Below are positions 15,776-24,600 of a stretch of 64,000 nt of DNA, piece by piece. A program made the translations under genes and the position numbers. Each line of letters begins with the position of its first letter. Position 1 is the stretch's first letter. This stretch comes from an uncultured Clostridia bacterium. Lineage in GTDB: Bacteria; Bacillota; Clostridia; Lachnospirales; Anaerotignaceae. The stretch lies in contig CAJUJJ010000008.1 in NCBI GenBank assembly GCA_910586765.1, positions 1-64,000 of the forward strand. The letters are read 5' to 3'. The notes beneath the pieces are model-generated. The model was not told where the DNA came from and did not search any database. It saw only the letters and a list, made by a program, of their open reading frames with translations.

Positions 15776-17185
15776 TCATTCTTTTCCATTCCAGCAATAA
15801 GTACAAAGACAATTTGCTGGGATACCAATAGAAGCTAACAAGTCATCTAAACGGTGATAACGTAAAGAAGTAAATTTTAATTGTTTACAAATTTGTGATA
15901 ACATATCATTATATTTTGTGCTGTCAGGGTCTGCATATTCGTTTAATGTATCAAGTGCATTTTTTCCTTCTTTTTCAAATATAATTCTTCTAGTAATCAA
16001 GTCCATTTCAGAACTAGAACGAGAAAAATTCAAGTATTTACAGCCAAAAAGCAAAGGAGGACAAGCTGGTCTAATATGCACTTCTTTTGCACCGCTTTGA
16101 TATAATAGTTCTGTTGTTTCTCTCAACTGTGTTCCTCTTACAATGGAGTCATCTATTAAAAGCAAACTTTTATTACGAATTAGCGATTCTACAGGTACTA
16201 ATTTCATACGAGCAATTAAATTTCTTTGACTTTGATTTGTTGGCATAAAAGAACGAGGCCATGTAGGGGTATATTTAATAAAAGGTCTTGCAAAAGGAAT
16301 ACCTGAACGATTTGCATAGCCTATGGCATGGGCAGTACCAGAATCAGGAACACCTGCTACAATATCTGGTGAAACGCTGTTATTGTCCCTTTTTGCAAGC
16401 ATATCTCCACAGTTATAACGCATTTGCTCTACATTGACACCTTCATAACAAGAAGTAGGATAACCATAATATACCCAAAGAAAAGAACAAATTTTCATTT
16501 GTTTGTTTGGAGGAGAAAGCACTTCACAACCATCTGCTGTTAAAAATACAATTTCTCCTGCACCAAGTTCTCTGACATCTTCATAGCCTAAATTGATATA
16601 TGCAAAACTTTCAAATGAAACGCAATATGCTCCTTCTTTTTTGCCTATTACCAAAGGAGTTCTTCCCATACGATCACGAGCCGCATAAATGCCTTCATTT
16701 GTCATAAGTAATATCGTCATAGAACCATCAATTAAACTTTGTGCATAACGAATACCTTCTACAATACTATCTTGCTGATTGATTAAAATGGCTGTTAATT
16801 CTGTTGGATTGATATTTCCGCCACTCATTTCCAAGAAATGGCTGTTTCCTTTTTCATAAGCGTGTTTTACTAATTGTTCTATATTGTTAATTTTTCCTAC
16901 TGTTGTAATGGCGAAACTACCTAAATGAGATTGTATTAAAAGAGGTTGTGGTTCATAATCTGAAATACAGCCAATACCAATATTGCCTGTAAGTTCTTCC
17001 ACATCTCTTTCAAATTTTGTACGGAAAGGGGAATTTTCGATATTATGTATGGCACGATTGAAACCATTTTCTCCATATACTGCCATACCGCCACGACGAG
17101 TACCTAAATGTGAATGATAATCTACTCCAAAGAATAAATCTAATGCACAATCTGTTTTTGATGCTACACCAAATATACCACCCAT
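15776..17185 (-). CDS. PurF-like amidophosphoribosyltransferase paralog lacking the catalytic Cys
   Basis: This 470-aa protein has the PurF layout, an N-terminal class II glutaminase-like domain and a C-terminal phosphoribosyltransferase domain with LLLIDDSIVRGTQLRE as the PRPP loop. It ends in a Cys cluster, CLCTYCW. The start is taken at 17185 because AAAAGGAG precedes that ATG at proper spacing. From there the protein begins MGGIFGVASK, where true glutaminases have Cys at position 2. No other Cys can take that role at the N-terminus. Such paralogs are seen in Clostridia. It may use free ammonia, be regulatory, or have another substrate. It stands alone, divergent from the DUF819 cluster. 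Confidence 0.85.
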   Translation of the reverse strand: MGGIFGVASKTDCALDLFFGVDYHSHLGTRRGGMAVYGENGFNRAIHNIENSPFRTKFERDVEELTGNIGIGCISDYEPQPLLIQSHLGSFAITTVGKINNIEQLVKHAYEKGNSHFLEMSGGNINPTELTAILINQQDSIVEGIRYAQSLIDGSMTILLMTNEGIYAARDRMGRTPLVIGKKEGAYCVSFESFAYINLGYEDVRELGAGEIVFLTADGCEVLSPPNKQMKICSFLWVYYGYPTSCYEGVNVEQMRYNCGDMLAKRDNNSVSPDIVAGVPDSGTAHAIGYANRSGIPFARPFIKYTPTWPRSFMPTNQSQRNLIARMKLVPVESLIRNKSLLLIDDSIVRGTQLRETTELLYQSGAKEVHIRPACPPLLFGCKYLNFSRSSSEMDLITRRIIFEKEGKNALDTLNEYADPDSTKYNDMLSQICKQLKFTSLRYHRLDDLLASIGIPANCLCTYCWNGKE

Positions 17186-17499
17186 ATGCAACGCTCCTTT
17201 TCTAATATGCTCTTGATGGTGTACAAACAACAAATACAAAAAACAATGGTATTGTTTTTTGTATTTTACTTTACTATTATATCTAAAAATATCACTTATG
17301 AAAATGCTTGTTTTTTAATTTTGTGCAAAAAACAATATTTTTTGATTTCTTTTTTTTATTTTATAGATAGAAATACTATAATAAATCATAAATAGCAATG
17401 TAAAATTCATAAATTATTATCATTATACAACAAAAATAATAAAAAAGAAAAATATTACTATAAATGACGTTAATATTATAATTTATTTTTAAAGCAGAA
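17186..17499. other. AT-rich divergent intergenic region
   Basis: This is the spacer between the PurF-like gene and the DUF819 gene. Apart from the promoter at 17500-17528 I see no hairpin, RNA or reading frame with a ribosome site here. Confidence 0.5.
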
Positions 17500-17528
17500 T
17501 TGACGATGTTGCATAATCAGAATATAAT
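17500..17528 (+). promoter_or_regulatory. sigma-A promoter for the DUF819 cluster
   Basis: TTGACG (17500-17505), a 17-bp spacer and TATAAT (17523-17528) form a near-consensus promoter about 68 bp before the start codon. Confidence 0.75.
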
Positions 17529-17595
17529 ATCATAATAAAATTGTCATATAGAAGTAGCTACAAGATACAAAAAATTGTATATAGGGGGAGTTTTT

Positions 17596-18807
17596 ATGAA
17601 TATACCTATTGTCAGTCCAGAAAACACATGGACACTTTGGTCAATTATAGTAGGGGGGGCTGCAATCAGTATTATACTGGAACAAAAATATAAATGGGCA
17701 GCTACATTATCTGGTGTTGCTATTGCATTAATATTAGCAATGACATTAAGTAATATAGGTATCATACCCACACAGGCAGTAGCATATGATATTGTTTGGG
17801 ATTATGTTGTGCCTCTTGCTATACCATTGCTTTTAATGAAATGCGATGTTAGGAAAATTACAAAAGAAAGTGGCTCTATGATGATATTATTTTTAATTGG
17901 TTCTGCTGGCACTACAATAGGCACTTTTGCTGCATATGCTGTTTTAAAAGGAAGAATACCAGAATTAGAAGGGATTTCTGCCATGATGACAGGTACTTAC
18001 ATAGGAGGAAGCGTAAATCTTGCGGCATTAGCAAAATCTTTTAAAGTTTCTGGTACTATGGTATCTTCTGCAACTGTAGCAGATAATTTGTTAATGGCAT
18101 TGTATTTCTTCGTACTGATTTCAATACCCACTATTCCCTTTTTTAAAAAATATTTTAAACACCCTTATATGGATACGATAGAAAAAATGACATCAAATGG
18201 ACAAAATGAAAATAAAATATCTCACTATTGGAAAGCGAAAGAAATCGGACTAAAAGATATTGCTTGCACTATGGCAATAGGATTTATTATTGTGGCAGTT
18301 TCTCAATCACTCTCTGGTATATTTAGTGTTATTATTCCTAAAACAAATTTACTTTTAAATATGATAAACACTTTATTAGGAAATCAATATCTTATTATCA
18401 CTACAATATCTGTAATTTGTGCAAGTGTATTTCCTCAATTTTTTGGTGAAATTGCAGGAACACAAGAAATAGGCACTTTTTTAATATATTTATTTTTCTT
18501 TGTAATAGGTGTACCAGCTTCTTTAATAGAAATTATACAAAATTCTCCTTTGCTTTTGGTATTTTGTATGATTATTGTTTTGGTAAATATGTTGATAACA
18601 TTTCTATTTGGAAAACTATTTCATTTTCATTTAGAGGAGATTATATTAGCATCAAATGCGAATATTGGAGGGCCTACCACTGCCGTTGCTATGGCAATTT
18701 CAAAAGGGTGGACAGAATTAGTAGCACCTATCATGCTTGTAGGTACAATGGGTTATGTTATTGGTAATTATATTGGTACATTTGTAGGCACTATTTTAGC
18801 AGCATAA
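17596..18807 (+). CDS. DUF819 family membrane protein
   Basis: This 403-aa polytopic protein has about ten hydrophobic helices. DUF819-family landmarks include MTGTYIGGSVNLAALAKSF near 135, ATVADNLLMALYF near 165 and ASNANIGGPTTAVAMA near 355. The two halves with Gly-rich re-entrant motifs suggest a transporter-like fold. The start is at 17596 because ATAGGGGGAG precedes that ATG; an upstream in-frame start at 17575 lacks a site. It leads a probable three-gene unit with a dipeptidase and a metallo-hydrolase, which suggests import or export of a peptide or amino-acid derivative. The substrate is unknown. Confidence 0.85.
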   Translation: MNIPIVSPENTWTLWSIIVGGAAISIILEQKYKWAATLSGVAIALILAMTLSNIGIIPTQAVAYDIVWDYVVPLAIPLLLMKCDVRKITKESGSMMILFLIGSAGTTIGTFAAYAVLKGRIPELEGISAMMTGTYIGGSVNLAALAKSFKVSGTMVSSATVADNLLMALYFFVLISIPTIPFFKKYFKHPYMDTIEKMTSNGQNENKISHYWKAKEIGLKDIACTMAIGFIIVAVSQSLSGIFSVIIPKTNLLLNMINTLLGNQYLIITTISVICASVFPQFFGEIAGTQEIGTFLIYLFFFVIGVPASLIEIIQNSPLLLVFCMIIVLVNMLITFLFGKLFHFHLEEIILASNANIGGPTTAVAMAISKGWTELVAPIMLVGTMGYVIGNYIGTFVGTILAA

Positions 18808-18836
18808 TTATTGTAATAAAAGAGGAGGAATATTTT

Positions 18837-19802
18837 ATGAATGTATTTGATGCACATTCTGATATTTGGACAGATGTTACAATACGTTATTTAAAAGGAG
18901 AAAGTGATATTTTTAGCAAATATCATTTTGAACGCTTCCAAAAGGGCAATGTAGAAGGCAGTATTTTTGCCATATGGCTTGATACACCTCATGCTGTAAC
19001 ACGACCTTATGAAAGATTTTTGGAAATTGCAGAAGCAATAAAAAATGAAATTTCTGTCAGCAAGGATTTTGTTATTGTAAAAAACGCTAAAGAAATGCAA
19101 TATGCAATATCTCAAAATAAATTTTATGTAATCATTGGTGCAGAAGGGCTAAGCTCTATAGGGCAAAATTTAGATTTGATAGATGAGTATTACGAATTAG
19201 GAGCAAGACACGCTATGTTAACATGGAATGAGCAAAACAGTTTAGCAACAGGTGTCAGAGGAGATAGTACAAGAGGGCTTACAGAATTGGGTAAAAAAGC
19301 TGTAAAAAAAATTATGGAAAAAAGAATGTTGTTAGATGTATCCCATTTGAATGAAAAATCATTTTATGATATGACAGCGTTGGCAGAATATCCTGTGATT
19401 GCTTCTCATTCTAATGTAAAAGCACTTTGTAATGTACCAAGAAATCTTTCTGATGAGCAGCTTAGTATAATAAGGGATTTAGATGGAGTAATTGGATTAA
19501 ATGCTTTTCACGGATTTATACATATAGACGAAAAAAAACAGACGCTTGATAATTTTGTAAAACACGCCGTTTATATTGCAGAAAAAATTGGTGTAAAACA
19601 TATTGGTTGTGGATTTGATTTTGTGGAATTTCTCCCTAAAGATACACCTGATGAAGTAATCACCTTTACAGAAGGATTGGAAGATAGTTCTAAAGTACAA
19701 AATTTTGTAAAAAAATTAAAACAATATGGTTTTTTAGAAAATGAAATAAAAGACATTTGTTATGATAATTTTCATAGAGTAATACAAAAAGTATTAGTGT
19801 AA
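18837..19802 (+). CDS. membrane dipeptidase (peptidase family M19)
   Basis: This 321-aa TIM-barrel metallopeptidase of the renal dipeptidase family carries the metal ligands FDAHSD (His6, Asp8), IIGAEG (Glu), DVSHLN and ASHSN (His), and GCGFDF near the C-terminus. Members hydrolyse dipeptides, often with a D-residue or Cys-Gly. It has no signal peptide, so it acts in the cytoplasm. AGAGGAGG precedes the ATG, 29 bp after the DUF819 gene. The arrangement suggests that a peptide moved by the DUF819 protein is cleaved here. Confidence 0.9.
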   Translation: MNVFDAHSDIWTDVTIRYLKGESDIFSKYHFERFQKGNVEGSIFAIWLDTPHAVTRPYERFLEIAEAIKNEISVSKDFVIVKNAKEMQYAISQNKFYVIIGAEGLSSIGQNLDLIDEYYELGARHAMLTWNEQNSLATGVRGDSTRGLTELGKKAVKKIMEKRMLLDVSHLNEKSFYDMTALAEYPVIASHSNVKALCNVPRNLSDEQLSIIRDLDGVIGLNAFHGFIHIDEKKQTLDNFVKHAVYIAEKIGVKHIGCGFDFVEFLPKDTPDEVITFTEGLEDSSKVQNFVKKLKQYGFLENEIKDICYDNFHRVIQKVLV

Positions 19803-19882
19803 TAATAATTAGAAATACAACAGTAAAAAAATCAATCAGAAAATATATTATAGAACACAAACAATAGTAAAGGAGTGAAACA

Positions 19883-20689
19883 ATGAAAAGTGTTGTTTTG
19901 ATGGAAGATAGCTGTGGTAATACGCAGTGTGAATATGAGCATGGGTTAAGTATTTATATAGAAACAAAAAAACATAAATTGCTTATGGATACAGGTGCAA
20001 GTGAAAAGACATTACACAATGCACAAAAACTAGGCATAAATTTGGCTGAAGTAGATACAGTGATATTAAGTCATGGGCATTATGACCATTCTGGAGGAAT
20101 ACTTGCTTTTAGTAAAATCAATCAAAATGCAGTTATTTATATGCAGAAAACAGCATTGGGAGATTATTTTCACGGAGAACGTTATATTGGAATAGACAAA
20201 AGAATTTCAGAATTGCCAAATATAAAATTGTTAGAAGGAGATTTTCAAATTGATGAGGAGTTATCTCTTTTTACAAATATTGTAGGGAGGAAATTTTGGC
20301 CTCAAAGCAATTTTGTGTTGTCTATGATGGAAAAGGAACAGCAAGTGCAGGACGAATTTCGTCATGAACAATGCCTAGTAATACAAGGAAAAAAGAAAAT
20401 ACTTCTTTCTGGTTGTGCCCATAATGGAATATTAAATATACTTGACAAATATCAGCAGAACTATGGGGAATATCCAGATATTGTATTGAGCGGTTTTCAT
20501 ATGATGAAAAAAACAGATTATACAGAACAGGAGAAGTATTTGATTTGTCAAACGGCAGAACATTTATGTAAAAAGAATATTCTTTTTTATACAGGGCATT
20601 GTACTGGACAAAAAGCTATTGACATAATGAAACCAATTATGAAGCAAAAATTAATACCCATTCATTGTGGAATGGAATTTGTGTTTTAG
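19883..20689 (+). CDS. metallo-beta-lactamase-fold hydrolase
   Basis: This 268-aa protein carries the zinc-binding motif SHGHYDHSGG near 67-76. LLSGCAHNGILNIL near 173, LSGFHMM near 205 and a late TGHCTG/IPIHCG pair complete the metal site. The arrangement matches the subfamily annotated as dihydropterin ribofuranosylaminobenzene phosphate synthase-like hydrolases. AAAGGAGTG precedes the ATG. It is 80 bp after the dipeptidase and is probably co-transcribed. The physiological substrate cannot be named from sequence. Confidence 0.88.
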   Translation: MKSVVLMEDSCGNTQCEYEHGLSIYIETKKHKLLMDTGASEKTLHNAQKLGINLAEVDTVILSHGHYDHSGGILAFSKINQNAVIYMQKTALGDYFHGERYIGIDKRISELPNIKLLEGDFQIDEELSLFTNIVGRKFWPQSNFVLSMMEKEQQVQDEFRHEQCLVIQGKKKILLSGCAHNGILNILDKYQQNYGEYPDIVLSGFHMMKKTDYTEQEKYLICQTAEHLCKKNILFYTGHCTGQKAIDIMKPIMKQKLIPIHCGMEFVF

Positions 20690-20767
20690 AATGAGTATAT
20701 TGCAAAAGTAGAAAAAGTATTATACTACTTTTTATAAGGCTTAATGAAATCAAAACTTTGCAATTTT

Positions 20768-20810
20768 AAAAAAGTTTTAGAAAACAATATTTCTAAGACT
20801 TTTATTTTTT
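20768..20810 (+). terminator. intrinsic terminator after the metallo-hydrolase
   Basis: AAAGTTTTAGAAA pairs imperfectly with TTTCTAAGACTTT around a short loop and is followed by a T-rich tract. It ends the 17596-20689 cluster. Confidence 0.75.
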
Positions 20811-21103
20811 AAAAAAAATAGGGAAATAAATGAGATATTTTAACAATTTAGTAATATTAATATCATTTATAATGTAAGGATTTCTATTTGCATAATAAAA
20901 AGTGATTTATATCATTATGAAATTTCATTTATAAATGTAAAATATGTTGATATATCGCAGTAAATACAATATACTATTATGAGGAAAGAGGTATTTATCA
21001 AAAAAGGGAAATACAAATAAAGGGGCATTTTTTTGTTATATAAAACTTTTATGGATATTTGGTAGTATTTTATCATAAATAAATTTTACTGCTTATGTGC
21101 GTC
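20811..21103. other. AT-rich intergenic stretch
   Basis: Between the terminator and the IS remnant I see no gene with a ribosome site and no stable hairpin. Confidence 0.5.
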
Positions 21104-21300
21104 TGTGAACTACCCACCGTCTAAAGTCAGTAGGTCTTCTGCTTCATAGACCTCATAACATACTATCTCCACAGGCGTAAATTCGGGTCGTACCAGCCCT
21201 ATAACGGTTTATACTATTCGTACTTTGTATATTTTACGTGCTGAAGGAAAGTTTGACTTTCGTATCATATTTCTCAGCACAACCATATATATACAGTTAT
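21104..21300 (-). pseudogene. IS200/IS605-type remnant: TnpB C-terminus and right end
   Basis: On the minus strand the segment near 21196-21152 reads AGTTRIYACGDSML and then stops, resembling the C-terminal tail of IS605 TnpB (TTxIxACGD). It is followed by the usual subterminal sequence GAAGCAGAAGACC and an imperfect CCTACTGAC...GGTGGG hairpin of such right ends. Higher coordinates hold a nested hairpin (GTGCTGA/TCAGCAC around GAAAGT/ACTTTC, 21238-21279) instead of the rest of tnpB. It is therefore a decayed copy or a MITE-like derivative. The outer boundary above 21300 is uncertain. The lone RE/TnpB tail could also retain part of a guide-RNA-like region. Confidence 0.6.
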
Positions 21301-21605
21301 CAATGGATAATATTATAGCAAAAAATATATACTGTGACAATCGCTAATTTTGTGGCCTTAACCTATCATCTAAAGCTAATGAATTTTGTAGCTGTATTAT
21401 TTCAATAATAGAGGATTAAGTATATTCCGTTTTAAGCCGAAATATTGATATAAGGAATATTGTTATAAGCAGGGTGCGTTTATAACAGTAGCGTTTTATG
21501 AAAAAACAATTTTATATGAGAATATAAAAAGAGATTACCTAATCTATAACAGTACATATATAAAATAATGTACACTGAAAGCTGTGTTATTATGGAGGTA
21601 TAGAT

Positions 21606-24600
21606 ATGAAAAAAGACATAACAAAGACAGTAGAGTGGATGAGAAAGCTGGCGGAACAAGGGGATAGTGAAGTACAGTACCACTTAGGAGAATACTACTA
21701 TTATGGTGAAGGTATAGAAGAAGATAAACCAGAAGCAGTAAAATGGTGGACAAAAGCCGCAGAGCAAGGACATATGGAGGCACAGTACAGTTTGGGAGAG
21801 TGCTACCATAGTGGCGAAGGTCTGGAACAAAATGATAAAAGTGCATTTGAATGGTTTGAAAAGGCGGCAGAACAGGGACACATGGAAGCACAATATGCTG
21901 TAGGAAAATATTGTGCCTCTATGGGAAATGATATAAAAGCATTTGAGTGGTACCAAAAGGCGGCAGAACAAGACCATGTAAAAGCACAATATCATGTTGC
22001 TTTATGTTATGACGAAGGAAAAGGTACTACACAAGACTATCAAAAAGCAGCACAATGGTATGGTAAAGCGGCAGAACAAGACCATATAAAAGCACAATAT
22101 CATATTGCTTTGTGCTATGACGAAGGCAGAGGCATTGCACAAGATTATCAAAAGGCAGTAGAATGGTATAATAAAGCGGCAGAACAAGACTATCACAAAG
22201 CACAAAGCCGTTTAGGATTGTGTTATTATAAAGGCAATGGCGTAGAACAGGATTATCAAAAAGCAATAGAGTGGTTTGAAAAGGCAGCAGAGAAAGATAA
22301 TTTTGAAGCACAAAATGGCTTAGGACTTTGTTATTATAATGGTAATGGTGTAGAACAAGATTATCAAAAAGCAGTAGAGTGGTATCAAAAGGCAACAGAG
22401 CAAAATTATAGAGAGGCACAAACAAATTTAGGATTGTGTTACTATAATGGCAATGGTGTAGAACAGGACTATTCCAAAGCAATAGAATGGTATGAAAAGG
22501 CAGCACAACAGGGAGAAGTTTCTGCACAGTATTATATAGGATTGTGTTATTACAAAGGAGAAGGAATAGAAAAATCTCCTTCAAAAGCCGCAGAATGGTG
22601 GACAAAAGCAGCTATACAAGGTCATTCTGAAGCACAAACAAATTTAGGATTGTGTTATTATAAAGGCAATGGTGTTGAAAAGAATAAAATAAAAGCCGTA
22701 GAATGGTGGAAAAAAGCCGCAGAACAATGTGAAAGTGCTGCACAATACTATTTAGGATTGTGTTATTATAAAGGCGATGGCATTGAAAAAGATAAAACAA
22801 AAGCCGTAGAATGGTTTGTAAAAGCAGCACAGCAGGGAGAAAGCACAGCACAATATTATTTAGGACTTTGCTGTTATAAAGGTGATGGCACAACACAAGA
22901 TTATGTTCAAGCCGTAGAATGGTTTGAAAAGGCAGCAGAACAGGGAAATAAAAATGCAGAATATAATTTAGGTGTTTGCTATTATAAAGGCAATGGTGTA
23001 GAACAAAATAAATCACAAGCGGTAGAGTGGTATCAAAAAGCTGCAAAAAAAGGGCATGTAAAAGCACAAATTGATTTAGCATTGTGTTTTTATAATGGCG
23101 AAGGTACAGAAAAAGATGATACATTAGCGGTAGAATGGTTTTTAAAAGCCGCAGAAGAAGGAAACAGTAAAGCAGCATTTTATTTAGGATTGTGCTATTA
23201 TAACGGTGATGGCATAGAACAAGACTATATCAAAGCAATAGAGTGGTATCAAAAAGCCGCAGAACAGGGAGAAATTTCTGCACAAACCAATTTAGGCTGG
23301 TGCTATTATAACGGTAATGGTGTAGAACAGGATTTTACAAAAGCCGTAGAATGGTATCAAAAAGCTGCAGAACAAGGCGAGATTTCTGCACAAACAAAAA
23401 TGGGGTTGTGCTATGAAAACGGCAGAGGTGTTGAAAAAGACGAAGCCAAAGCGATAGAATGGTATCAAAAAGCCGCAGAACAATGTGACGGTGAAGCACA
23501 ATACTATTTGGGATTATGTTATGATAATGGTATAGGCGTTAAAAAAGACAATAAAAAGGCATTTGAATGGTACACCAAAGCCGCAGAACAGGGAGAACTT
23601 GCTGCACAATATCATTTAGGAGAATGTTATGATAAGGGAAATGGTGTGGAAAAAAGTGCTAGAATTGCATTGGATTGGTACAAAAAAGCAGCCGCACAAG
23701 GCAATGCACAAGCACAATATACTGTAGGTAGACACTATGAAAAAGGCATTGTAGTAAGAAAAAACTGGGATAAAGCATTTGAGTGGTATGAAAAAGCGGC
23801 AGAACAGGGTCACGTAGATACACAGAGGTATTTAGGAGAGTGTTATTACTATGGTGATGGCGTAAAAGAGGACAAACAAAAAGCTTTTGAATATTACGAA
23901 AAGGCAGCTCAGCAAAATGACAGTGCATCACAAAGTATTGTAGCAGAGTGCTATAATAATGGTATTGGAGTAGAGCAGGATAAACAAAAAGCAATGGAAT
24001 ACTATGAAAAAGCTGCTCAGAATGGAGAAAGTGAAGCACAAAAATATTTAGGAGAATACTATTATATTAAAGCGATTTCTGAAAAAGATGATATTGTACA
24101 AGCGGCACAGTGGTATCAAAGAGCCGCAGAACAAAATTATATAGAAGCACAATATTGTTTAGCAGAATGTTACAATGATGGCAATGGTGTTGAAAAAGAT
24201 GCTGTAAAAGCATTTGAATGGTATGAAAAAGCAGCAGAACAAGGACATATGAAAGCACAATATTGTTTGGCTTGCTGCTATGAAAATGGTAAGGGTGTTG
24301 AAAAGAATAGTAGTAACGCATTTGAGTGGTTTGAAAAGGCAGCAGAACAAGATGATACAGAAGCACAACACAAAGTAGCTTATTATTATGAAAAAGGCAT
24401 TGGCGTAGAACAAGATGACAAAAGTGCATTTATATGGTATCAAAAAGTTGCTGAAAAAGACCACATTGCATCACAATATCATTTAGGCTATTGCTATGAA
24501 AATGGTGTTGGTGTTAGAAAAGATAAATCAAAAGCACTAAAATGGTATCAAAAAGCAGCTGAAAAAGGCAATGCAGAAGCACAATATAGTTTTGCTCAAT

